Positions 1 through 7,389 of a DNA stretch of 8,062 nt are shown piece after piece. Below the pieces are notes generated by a model, which saw only the letters and a list, made by a program, of their open reading frames with translations, did not search any database and had not been told where the DNA came from. The position numbers and the translations under genes are program-made. Numbering within the stretch: position 1 is the stretch's first letter; every line of letters starts with the position of its first letter. The DNA comes from JBGPBY01 sp041481485 (lineage in GTDB: Bacteria; Acidobacteriota; Terriglobia; 20CM-2-55-15): NCBI GenBank assembly GCA_041481485.1, contig JBGPBY010000342.1, forward strand, positions 1 to 8,062, read 5' to 3'.

Positions 1-1361
1 ATACCACGCTGCCCCATCTCTCATCGGTGGCTATTACCGGACCCTTTGAAGTGTCAGGCCCAGGGGATACCCCCAGTCGTAGAAAGATCTTCGTTTGCCG
101 GCCGACGACGTCTGACGAAGAACTCCCGTGTGCGCGGAAAATCCTATCAACACTGACCCGTCGCGCTTATCGGCGGCCGGTTAACGCTGCCGATATTGAT
201 CCTTTGGTGACTGTGTTCCAGTCGGAGCGTAAGGACCTCAATTTTGACCGCGGAATTGAAGCTGTTCTCAATCGCGTTTTGGCGGATCCCGAGTTTATAT
301 TCCGTTTCGAACGCGACCCCTCCGGTTCGAAGGCCGGTGACATTTATCGAATCAGCGATATTGAATTAGCTTCACGACTCTCTTTTTTTGTGTGGAGCAG
401 CATCCCGGATGACGAACTGCTCGATCTTGCCGTCGACGGAAAACTGAAAGATCCCGCCGTTCTCGAACTCCAGGTGCGGCGGATGCTTGCCGACCCCCGC
501 TCGAAATCGCTAGCAACGAACTTTGGCGGACAGTGGCTATTTTTGCGCGAGCTCAAAAATGCGAACTCGGCCGCGCCGGAGTTCGATGACAACCTGCGTC
601 AGGCTTTCCGCCTCGAGACGGAACTTTTCTTCGAAAGCATTATTCGCGAAGACCGTAGCGTCATGGATTTCCTCAAAGCGGACTATACGTTTGTCGATGA
701 GCGTTTGGCCCGGCACTACGGTATTCCCAACGTGTACGGAAGCCGCTTCCGCCGTGTGACTCTTCCGGATAACGCCCGCAGGGGGTTGCTCGGCCAGGGA
801 AGCATACTCCTGGTCACTTCGGTTCCCAATCGAACATCCCCAGTATCGCGAGGCAAGTGGATTCTTGAAAACATCCTGGGTACTCCGGCGCCGCTGCCCC
901 CGCCGAACGTCCCGGCTCTCAAAGAGAGTGACGGCCGCGGAAGCGACGAAACTTCAGTCCGCGAGCGGATGGAAGAGCATCGCAAGAATCCCGTATGCGC
1001 TTCCTGCCACAAGATCATGGATCCGATCGGTTTCGCGCTCGAGAACTTTGACCTGACCGGCAAATGGCGAACGCTGGATGGTTCACGCCCGATCGATTCG
1101 TCCGGAGTTCTGGTGGACGGTACGAAACTCGATGGACCAGCAAGCCTGCGTGACGCGCTCATGACTTACCGCGAGCAATTCGTCAGAACCATCACCTCGA
1201 AGTTGATGACCTACGGCGTCGGCCGGGGCGTGCAGTACTACGACATGCCGGCAGTGCGCGCGATCACGCGGCAGGCTGCCCTGCAGGACTATCGATTTTC
1301 TTCGATCGTTCTCGGCGTGGTTAAGAGTGCGCCGTTTCAAATGCGCATGAAGATGGAATAA
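1..1361 (+). CDS. DUF1592-family heme c-type protein, 5' partial
   Basis: This is the C-terminal part of a multidomain protein; the first complete codon is at 3. The frame is open to the left edge, and the residues before the GTG at 27 continue the family's typical sequence, so the true start lies outside the window. Counting from the GTG at 27, the domains are DUF1595 (about residues 33-95, with CARKIL and RRAYRRPV), DUF1592 (107-234, with ELASRLSFFVWSSIPDDELL), DUF1588 (252-351, with NRTSPVSRGKWIL) and DUF1585 (363-437). DUF1588 holds the only CxxCH motif, CASCH at residues 324-328 (bases 996-1010), a covalent heme c site, followed by MDPIGF. Missing upstream are DUF1587 and often a further cytochrome-like domain. 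Proteins of this type are predicted to be exported and to act in the periplasm or envelope, but no reaction has been established to my knowledge. It lies 13 bases ahead of its usual partner, the DUF1552 gene. The family assignment is firm; an electron-transfer role is inferred from the heme motif only. Confidence 0.93.
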   Translation, partial: TTLPHLSSVAITGPFEVSGPGDTPSRRKIFVCRPTTSDEELPCARKILSTLTRRAYRRPVNAADIDPLVTVFQSERKDLNFDRGIEAVLNRVLADPEFIFRFERDPSGSKAGDIYRISDIELASRLSFFVWSSIPDDELLDLAVDGKLKDPAVLELQVRRMLADPRSKSLATNFGGQWLFLRELKNANSAAPEFDDNLRQAFRLETELFFESIIREDRSVMDFLKADYTFVDERLARHYGIPNVYGSRFRRVTLPDNARRGLLGQGSILLVTSVPNRTSPVSRGKWILENILGTPAPLPPPNVPALKESDGRGSDETSVRERMEEHRKNPVCASCHKIMDPIGFALENFDLTGKWRTLDGSRPIDSSGVLVDGTKLDGPASLRDALMTYREQFVRTITSKLMTYGVGRGVQYYDMPAVRAITRQAALQDYRFSSIVLGVVKSAPFQMRMKME

Positions 1362-1365
1362 GGAG
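1361..1365 (+). promoter_or_regulatory. Shine-Dalgarno site of the DUF1552 gene
   Basis: AGGAG overlaps the last base of the preceding TAA stop and ends 9 bases before the ATG at 1375. Because the ribosome site overlaps the upstream stop, the two genes are probably translationally coupled and share one mRNA. Confidence 0.8.
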
Positions 1366-1374
1366 TCGGAAACA

Positions 1375-2703
1375 ATGACGTTTATCACCAAGAAGCATCT
1401 TTCGCGGCGGACGTTCCTGCGTGGCGCCGGGGTCACTCTGGCATTGCCCCTGCTGGAATCGATGGTGCCGGCGCAAACGCCACTGCGGCAGACCGCTGCC
1501 GTTCCCAAGAGCCGCCTGGGCTGCATCTACGTTCCCCATGGCGCAATCATGGATAAATGGACACCGGCGACAGAGGGCAGCGGTTTTGAATTCACCGAGA
1601 TCCTCAAGCCCCTCGAGCCCTTCCGTGATCACATTTGCGTAATCAGCAACACGGGGCATGCGCTCGCCGGCGGCGTGGGTTCCGACGCAGGCGCCGACCA
1701 TGCGCGCTCGGCAGCGGCTTACCTTAGCGGTGCTCATCCTGAAAGAGGTGTCGAGCCGCGAGTTGGCGCCAGCCTCGACCAGGTTGCCGCAGATGCAATT
1801 GGCCAGGATACGCCGTTACCGTCAATCGAGCTTTCCATTGAAGAAGTAGGTGTGAGTTGCGGGTCCGGTTACCCGTGCGCCTATACGAACACGATCTCAT
1901 GGAAAACGGCAACGACGCCGAATCCAATGGAGAACAATCCGCAGGTCGTTTTCGAAAAACTGTTCGGCGATGGAAGCAACCCAGCAGAGAGACTACTGCG
2001 GAAACGCAAGGACCGCAGCATTCTCGATGCGATCACTGAAAAGGTATCCATGCTGCAGAATGATCTTCCTGCAACCGACCGAGTCAGGATCAACGAGTAC
2101 CTTGATGATATTCGCGAGATCGAGCGGCGCATTCAGAAAGCGGAGAATCAGGCCTCGGCGGATCTGCAGATACCCAATGCGCCTGTAGGTATTCCGGAGT
2201 CGTTCGACGATCACGCGAAGTTGATGTTCGACCTTAAGGTATTGGCATACAAGGCGGACATCACGCGAATCTCGACGATGATGTACGCTCGCGATCTCAG
2301 CCCGGCGACATATCCCCTTAGTGGCGTTCGCGAGGGTTTCCACACTTCTTCTCATCACTCGAATAACCGCGCCAATATGGACAATTTTTCCAAGATCAAT
2401 CGATATCATGCCGAAGCGTTGGCTTACTTCCTCGGCAAACTCAAATCCTCCCCGGATGGAGACGGCAGTTTGCTCGATCACTCCATGATTCTCTATGGCA
2501 GCAGTATGGCCGACGGAAACCAGCACGACCATTATCCATTGCCAATCCTTGTTGCCGGCGGCGCGTTCGGGACAGTCAAGGGCGGCCGTCATATCCGAGC
2601 GGCGGATCGCACACCAATGTCGAATGTCTTACTCACGATACTGAAAAAGCTTGGAATTCAAAGAGAGAGCTTTGGCGATAGCAACGGGACAATCGCCATC
2701 TGA
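1375..2703 (+). CDS. DUF1552 (HXXSHH) protein, Tat-exported
   Basis: This is a complete 442-residue gene ending in tandem TGA codons (2701-2706). The N-terminus carries a clear twin-arginine signal: SRRTFLRGAG at residues 10-19 followed by the hydrophobic VTLALPLL. The product should therefore be folded in the cytoplasm, often around a cofactor, before export. The body is one DUF1552 domain. Its signature HXXSHH is present as HTSSHH at residues 323-328 (bases 2341-2358). Other family-like segments are GADHARSAAAYLSGA (around H109), CGSGYPCAYTNTISW (172-186) and GNQHDHYPLP (381-390). The conserved histidines and aspartates look like metal ligands, which is inference; the enzymatic activity of the family is not known to me. 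A distant link to the DUF1501/alkaline-phosphatase-like proteins is possible. Residues about 200-260 are charged and probably helical. The ATG is chosen because it has AGGAG at the right distance and starts directly before the Tat signal. It is followed closely by the receptor gene, implying an operon. Confidence 0.95.
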   Translation: MTFITKKHLSRRTFLRGAGVTLALPLLESMVPAQTPLRQTAAVPKSRLGCIYVPHGAIMDKWTPATEGSGFEFTEILKPLEPFRDHICVISNTGHALAGGVGSDAGADHARSAAAYLSGAHPERGVEPRVGASLDQVAADAIGQDTPLPSIELSIEEVGVSCGSGYPCAYTNTISWKTATTPNPMENNPQVVFEKLFGDGSNPAERLLRKRKDRSILDAITEKVSMLQNDLPATDRVRINEYLDDIREIERRIQKAENQASADLQIPNAPVGIPESFDDHAKLMFDLKVLAYKADITRISTMMYARDLSPATYPLSGVREGFHTSSHHSNNRANMDNFSKINRYHAEALAYFLGKLKSSPDGDGSLLDHSMILYGSSMADGNQHDHYPLPILVAGGAFGTVKGGRHIRAADRTPMSNVLLTILKKLGIQRESFGDSNGTIAI

Positions 2704-2714
2704 TGACAAGTCTG

Positions 2715-2722
2715 AAGGGGGA
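2715..2722 (+). promoter_or_regulatory. Shine-Dalgarno site fixing the receptor start
   Basis: AAGGGGGA lies in the 28-base gap after the DUF1552 stop, with its G run ending 10 bases before the ATG at 2732. It supports that ATG rather than the TTG at 2651 that lies within the DUF1552 gene in another frame. Confidence 0.7.
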
Positions 2723-2731
2723 AATTGTCTC

Positions 2732-5700
2732 ATGCGTCAATGCATCGTAATTGCTTCACTGTTCTGTTTGCTAGCCTCCGGATTCGCATTCGCACAAGGA
2801 ACCACGGGTACGCTGACGGGTTCCGTCTACGAGGCCTCTAAAGCCCTTGTTCCGGGCGTCACGATTACTGCGACGAACAAGGCGACGGGAGTCACCAATA
2901 CCACAATCAGTAATGACTCCGGCGCGTACGCCATACCGACATTGCTGCCGGGAGTTTACACGTTGAAGGCAACGTTGTCGGGATTCCAGACCCAGACGGT
3001 TAACAATATCGAACTTGGCGTCGAAACAAAGCGTTTCAACCTCACGATGCAGGTTTCGAGCGTCGCCACCAACATCGACGTCAGCATCGACGCAACGTCG
3101 ATTCTGACGACAACAGGTGCAACCGTCGGCGAGGTTTTAAGCTCCGCGAGAATCGCAGACCTCCCTCTGGTCAGCGGCGATATATTGGACCTTGTTCGCG
3201 TTATGCCCGGTGTGCGCCTGAGTCCACTTGGCGGCGGCGCCGACACCTTTGCCGGAATGAGCGCAAACACCGTCAACACGATTCGCGACGGTTTGAGCGT
3301 TACGGACGGACGGAATCCGGTTGGCCTATTCGCAAGCTCGACGATTAACCCCGACCTCGTCGGCGAAATCCGGTTGGTGCTCGCACCCGTGGACGCCGAG
3401 ATGGGAAGAGGCAACGGCCAGATTCAAATCATCACCAAATCCGGAACCAACAAATACACGGGAGCGGCGCAATGGAACATCCGCAATACGGGCCTCAATG
3501 CAAACACCTGGCTAAATAATTCGAGCGTTGTCACCGAAAACGGCATTACGCGATGGCAGCCGACACAGCCAAACTGGTCGAATGAGAATCAGGTTACGCT
3601 GAGTCTCGGCGGCCCGATCGTCCGTAACAAGACATTCTTCTTCGCTCTGTACGACCGTAACCTGCATAACCAGCGCACGCTGGAGACGGGTACGGTTCTG
3701 ACCGACACAGCCCGACAAGGCATCTTCCGTTATTGGGAAGGTTGGAACAACGGCAACGCAGCCGCAGCACGGCCAGCGGACAACAGCGCTACAGCCACAA
3801 CAATCGCCAGCGTCGATTTCGCCGGAAACCCGTTGGTTCCGTTCCGAAACTCGGGTGCAACCAATGCCGCCTACACCGGCAATCTGCGTTGCATCAGCGT
3901 GTTCGGAACAAGCAAGGCGGACGGGACTCCATTCACGGCGGCGGATTGCCCAGGCGGTATCGCCACCTTCCCAAACGCAGGCGCCACGGGTTGGGATAGT
4001 GTTCGGCCCGGGATGGACACCACGGGATTCATCGCCAGGTATCTGAAAGAGATGCCCACCGCGAATTACTTCGGCACGGGCGACGGTTTCAATACTGCGG
4101 GCATACGCTTTCTGCGCCACAGCACCGCGAATGGCAGCACTACGGATAATACAACGTCTCTTCAGCGTGGGACGAACCTGGCCGCAGATCGATCACAGAT
4201 CAATATCAAGATTGATCATAACTTCACTTCCAATCACAAAGTCAACGTCGGTTATAGTCATGAGAAGAGCGGCGGTGATGACTTTCTCACGAGTTGGCCG
4301 ACCGGGTTTCCCGGTGAAACACAGCGCTATAGCGACATTCTGACCAGCAATTTCACATCAACCCTGTCGGCAACGCTGCTGAACGAAGCACGCTTCGGAA
4401 TCAGAAAAACAAGAACAGCATCAAACGCCGCCTGGATGAACGAGTCGGAGCCGGATGTAAAGGCCAAAGCAGAGAGCTTCTTTCTGAGCGGCAGCAAAAG
4501 TCTCTACTCTAGTGATCCTAAACCGATGCCCGCCCTGTTTAACCCGGGAGCTGGCGGCTTCGCTTTCAGCGGCGCAAACTCGCTATTCGATACCGGCGCC
4601 TTTTACGTCGGCAACACCAACCCTCTTTACAATTTCGGCGACACGGTTCATTGGACGAAGGGGGGGCATGCGTTCCGCATGGGCGGCGAACTTCGCATCA
4701 CCCGAACCAATGGCTACAACTTCGTAGGTGCGTATAATATGCCGAGGCTTTCAGGTGGCAGTGGCAATGTCACCGCGGCCGCGCTTTCGCAGCAGACGAC
4801 GGCAAATCCCACGGGGGTTCCCGGCTTGCTGGACTCCGCCAATGCCGGTAGCGTGCGGAACCTTCTCTATTTGCTCGCCGGTTCCATCGGCAGCGGAACC
4901 CAAGGCTATTGGATTGAATCCCCGGATGATGTCGCCCAGGCGAAATGGCAGGACCTCAACACTGCGGGGAAGAAGTACCGCGATCAGCGATCGAATGAAT
5001 GGTCCGCGTTCTTCCAGGATGACTGGAAGATCACACGCCGCGTCACCTTGAACCTTGGACTCCGCTACGAATACTATGGATCGAGTTATCTCAAAGGAGG
5101 ATTTACCTCCACCGCCGTCGGCCAGGGATATGGATTATTCGGGGCGGGCAGCGCCCCGTCGTCGGACATCTTCAGCAACTGGTTGACGCCGGGCAGCATC
5201 TTCCTGTCGAACTACGGTGGAACGACTGCGGGTCAAACTGCGAACACCATGCTTCAATGTACTTCAGGCATTACGCAGACGCGGCTGCCGATTTCCAGTT
5301 GCGATCCCTCGAAGCTGACGACACTCGAGTTCGTGGGACCGGATACTCCGAATCCAGCCAAGAGTGCGATCCCGAACGATCGTAACAACTTCGGTCCGGC
5401 GGTCGGATTCGCCTATCAGGTTCCGTGGTTTGGCGAGGGTAAGACGACCGTGCGTGGCGGATACTCCATCACCTACGGCGGTCCGAGCCGTAATGGCGGC
5501 ACCCTTGACAGCGTTCTCGGGGGGGCCCCTGGCGCGACCAACGCGGCGGCCTTGTCCCTCGGCAGCTTTACGAATCCGGATGGTACCCTTGAGTATCTGG
5601 ATTTGACCAAGATCCAGAAGCTCGTACCCATTCAACCCACGCTCGCACCCGGCGGTAGTTTCCAGGTTTACCAGAAGTCGGGAACTTTTACCGCATATGC

Positions 5701-7249
5701 GCCGGATTTCGCGACCCCTTATACGCAGAACTTCAACTTATCTGTCACGCGGTCCTTAGGGGGCAATTTCACGTTGGATGTACGGTATGTCGGAACGAGA
5801 GGCCTGAAGCTCGCGGCAACGCAGAATCTCAACGCTTCCAATGTCTTTAATAACCCGGAACTATTCAACGCACTCGAGGCCGTTCGCCGTGGCCAGGAAT
5901 CTCCCGTGTTCGACTCGATGTTCGCGGGTGTCAACCTCAATCCCAACCAAGCCGGTTACGGTGCGGTCGGAACGTGCGTCACACAGGCTGCCACGTCGAC
6001 GGCTCCCGGCCTTGGTAAGAACGGTTGCGCGGCAAACCAGGTCCTGCAAACCGGCGCCGTGGCGTTGCGACGCTGGCAAAGTGACAGCCTCGCCAACGGA
6101 AATTACCTGGCGATCGCAGACGCATTGAACGGCAATCCCGCCGGCGTCGCTTTCTTGCCAATCCCGGCCGGTACGACAGTGGGTGGACGCCTTCTACGCA
6201 ATGGCTGCGACCGTCTTGCTGTGGGCGCAGCTGTCGGTACCGCCGCCGTTGGCAAGGTCAATACCGCAAGCGGGCCGATCGATATCCGCTGCTTCCCGGA
6301 AAACTGGATATCGATGAACCCGCAGTTGGGTATTGCGAACTACATCCAGAATACCGGCAGGTCGCATTACGATTCGGTGCAGACACAACTGAACATGAGA
6401 TCGACTCATGGTATCAGCCTTACCGGGACTTACACGTGGTCGAAGACGATGACTCTCGCCGGTTTCGACAACGTGGATCTGCGCAATCGAAGGGCAGACT
6501 ACACGTTGTCCGGCAACCATCTGACTCACGACTTCCGCACGAATGGCACGTTCGAACTGCCGATCGGCCCGAATAAGCTGCTCCTGACAAACTCTTCGGG
6601 TTGGGTTGCGCGTTTGGTCGAGCGGTGGCAGGCCAGCTTTATTTTTAATGCCTACAGCGGCCCGCCGGTTAGTGTCACAGGCACCCAGTCGCTTTGGAGC
6701 GGCAGTAACCCCGACGTCGTCGGACCATTCCCGTTTCGCGTTGGAAGCACCCAATGGGGTACGATCGTCACGAACGCCATCGGCAACACCGGTGGAACAT
6801 ATTTCGGGTACCCCAGCCCGTTCGTCAAAGTGCCTGATCCAGCTTGCGCCGTCGGAGGGCTGACCGATGTCACCGATGGCATGGGATTCAATCTCCGTGG
6901 CAATCCGACAACAGGCGGCTTTACCCAAGTGTGCACGAACGACGCTGTGGCGGATGCCAAAACCGCCCAGATCCTTCTGCAGAATGCGGCTCCCGGAAAG
7001 CGCGGCACACTGGGCACCAACACGCTTCAAACTCCTGGCGTTTGGAACTTCGATGCAAGCATGAGCAAAACGTTCCGGATTTCCGAATCGAAGAGCGCTC
7101 AAATCCGCATGGATGCGTCAAATGTGTTGAATCACCCCACGCCGCTGGCTCCGACGCTGAGCATCAACTCGGACACCACCTTCGGGTACATGACCGACGG
7201 CAAGAGCGGCAGCCGGAGTTTTAGAGCTTCACTTCGTCTGGCCTTCTGA
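2732..7249 (+). CDS. Oar-like TonB-dependent outer-membrane receptor with carboxypeptidase regulatory-like domain
   Basis: This encodes 1505 residues. The ATG at 2732 is chosen because it follows AAGGGGG and opens directly into a Sec signal peptide, with likely cleavage after AFA at residue 21. Residues about 25-105 form a CarboxypepD_reg/CnaB-like beta-sandwich (TGTLTGSVYEASKALVPGVT, then YAIPTLLPGVYTLKA). A plug-like region spans about 125-240, containing VLSSARIADLPL and GNGQIQIITKSGTNKYTG. The rest, about 245-1505, is beta-barrel with recognisable Oar-type motifs: FFQDDW (760-765), RYVGTRGLKL, YTWSKT (1234-1239), NVLNHP (1464-1469) and a terminal phenylalanine in SLRLAF, which fits the barrel-assembly signal. 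Such proteins bind ligands at the surface and import or export them using TonB-ExbBD energy. The ligand is unknown; no SusD-like partner is seen here. It is longer than a usual TonB receptor (about 700-900) and than many Oar proteins (about 1000-1200). The mature part holds ten cysteines in five close pairs, suggesting disulfide-bonded extracellular loops. It is co-transcribed, probably, with the two genes upstream. Confidence 0.95.
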   Translation: MRQCIVIASLFCLLASGFAFAQGTTGTLTGSVYEASKALVPGVTITATNKATGVTNTTISNDSGAYAIPTLLPGVYTLKATLSGFQTQTVNNIELGVETKRFNLTMQVSSVATNIDVSIDATSILTTTGATVGEVLSSARIADLPLVSGDILDLVRVMPGVRLSPLGGGADTFAGMSANTVNTIRDGLSVTDGRNPVGLFASSTINPDLVGEIRLVLAPVDAEMGRGNGQIQIITKSGTNKYTGAAQWNIRNTGLNANTWLNNSSVVTENGITRWQPTQPNWSNENQVTLSLGGPIVRNKTFFFALYDRNLHNQRTLETGTVLTDTARQGIFRYWEGWNNGNAAAARPADNSATATTIASVDFAGNPLVPFRNSGATNAAYTGNLRCISVFGTSKADGTPFTAADCPGGIATFPNAGATGWDSVRPGMDTTGFIARYLKEMPTANYFGTGDGFNTAGIRFLRHSTANGSTTDNTTSLQRGTNLAADRSQINIKIDHNFTSNHKVNVGYSHEKSGGDDFLTSWPTGFPGETQRYSDILTSNFTSTLSATLLNEARFGIRKTRTASNAAWMNESEPDVKAKAESFFLSGSKSLYSSDPKPMPALFNPGAGGFAFSGANSLFDTGAFYVGNTNPLYNFGDTVHWTKGGHAFRMGGELRITRTNGYNFVGAYNMPRLSGGSGNVTAAALSQQTTANPTGVPGLLDSANAGSVRNLLYLLAGSIGSGTQGYWIESPDDVAQAKWQDLNTAGKKYRDQRSNEWSAFFQDDWKITRRVTLNLGLRYEYYGSSYLKGGFTSTAVGQGYGLFGAGSAPSSDIFSNWLTPGSIFLSNYGGTTAGQTANTMLQCTSGITQTRLPISSCDPSKLTTLEFVGPDTPNPAKSAIPNDRNNFGPAVGFAYQVPWFGEGKTTVRGGYSITYGGPSRNGGTLDSVLGGAPGATNAAALSLGSFTNPDGTLEYLDLTKIQKLVPIQPTLAPGGSFQVYQKSGTFTAYAPDFATPYTQNFNLSVTRSLGGNFTLDVRYVGTRGLKLAATQNLNASNVFNNPELFNALEAVRRGQESPVFDSMFAGVNLNPNQAGYGAVGTCVTQAATSTAPGLGKNGCAANQVLQTGAVALRRWQSDSLANGNYLAIADALNGNPAGVAFLPIPAGTTVGGRLLRNGCDRLAVGAAVGTAAVGKVNTASGPIDIRCFPENWISMNPQLGIANYIQNTGRSHYDSVQTQLNMRSTHGISLTGTYTWSKTMTLAGFDNVDLRNRRADYTLSGNHLTHDFRTNGTFELPIGPNKLLLTNSSGWVARLVERWQASFIFNAYSGPPVSVTGTQSLWSGSNPDVVGPFPFRVGSTQWGTIVTNAIGNTGGTYFGYPSPFVKVPDPACAVGGLTDVTDGMGFNLRGNPTTGGFTQVCTNDAVADAKTAQILLQNAAPGKRGTLGTNTLQTPGVWNFDASMSKTFRISESKSAQIRMDASNVLNHPTPLAPTLSINSDTTFGYMTDGKSGSRSFRASLRLAF

Positions 7250-7263
7250 TCTACAGCATAGCC

Positions 7264-7285
7264 TGCGGCCAACCTGGCTGCATTT
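7264..7285 (+). terminator. Hairpin with short T run after the receptor gene, possible weak terminator
   Basis: Fourteen bases after the receptor stop, TGCGGCCA (7264-7271) can pair with TGGCTGCA (7275-7282) as an eight-pair stem with one G-T wobble and a three-base loop (ACC), followed by only TTT. The stem is GC-rich enough for an intrinsic terminator but the T tract is short. It would mark the end of the three-gene operon, perhaps incompletely. Confidence 0.4.
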
Positions 7286-7293
7286 GGGGGGAG
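7286..7293 (+). promoter_or_regulatory. Strong Shine-Dalgarno-like purine run before a 25-codon frame
   Basis: GGGGGGAG ends 6 bases before the ATG at 7300. It is a better ribosome site than anything in front of the kinase-like gene at 7390. It is the main reason to take the small frame seriously. Confidence 0.45.
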
Positions 7294-7299
7294 AAGACT

Positions 7300-7377
7300 A
7301 TGAGAAGACGCGCGGTACGGATTTGGCGCGGCACAGATTTTGAGTTCGCGTTGGACGCGAGAAGGCCGCATCAGTAA
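7300..7377 (+). CDS. Possible small arginine-rich leader peptide, 25 residues
   Basis: A short open frame starts at the ATG at 7300 with GGGGGGAG six bases upstream and ends at TAA 7375-7377. It encodes 25 residues beginning MRRRAVRIWRG, with nine arginines/histidines and no membrane segment. It is in the same frame as the kinase-like gene and stops 12 bases before that gene's ATG, which itself lacks a clear ribosome site. This could be a leader peptide that couples translation to the downstream gene, or a chance frame. An imperfect hairpin (TCGCG 7346-7350 with CGCGA 7356-7360) lies inside it. No family is recognised. The short length means codon statistics cannot prove it is coding. Confidence 0.3.
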   Translation: MRRRAVRIWRGTDFEFALDARRPHQ

Positions 7378-7380
7378 ACT
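7351..7380 (+). promoter_or_regulatory. Possible promoter just upstream of the kinase-like gene
   Basis: TTGGAC (7351-7356) and TAAACT (7375-7380), 18 bases apart, weakly resemble -35 and -10 boxes (three and four of six matches). Transcription would begin at about 7387-7390, at or next to the ATG, giving a nearly leaderless message. That would fit the missing Shine-Dalgarno sequence, but matches this weak occur often by chance. Confidence 0.2.
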
Positions 7381-7389
7381 CCGGCTGTA

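Noticed and set aside
27..29. GTG as the true start of the DUF1592-family protein
   Set aside because: The frame is open from base 3, the residues before it continue the family sequence, and the usual N-terminal domain and export signal are absent, so the gene begins before the window.
2651..2731. Upstream TTG start that would extend the receptor by 27 residues
   Set aside because: It lies inside the DUF1552 gene, is preceded by no convincing ribosome site, and would bury the Sec signal peptide. The ATG at 2732 has AAGGGGG upstream and starts the signal peptide directly.
5519..5529. Run of seven G followed by four C as a possible phase-variation tract
   Set aside because: The receptor frame is intact across it and nothing else suggests slippage-controlled expression; a run this short can arise by chance in GC-rich DNA.
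6194..7102. 302-codon open frame on the minus strand within the receptor gene, and other long antisense frames
   Set aside because: They lie opposite clearly coding receptor sequence, show no family-like motifs, and are explained by the GC-rich codon pattern of the + strand gene.
7346..7360. Five-pair inverted repeat TCGCG/CGCGA as an operator or second terminator
   Set aside because: The stem is short, has no T tract after it, and such matches are common in this base composition. It is noted only as part of the small frame.
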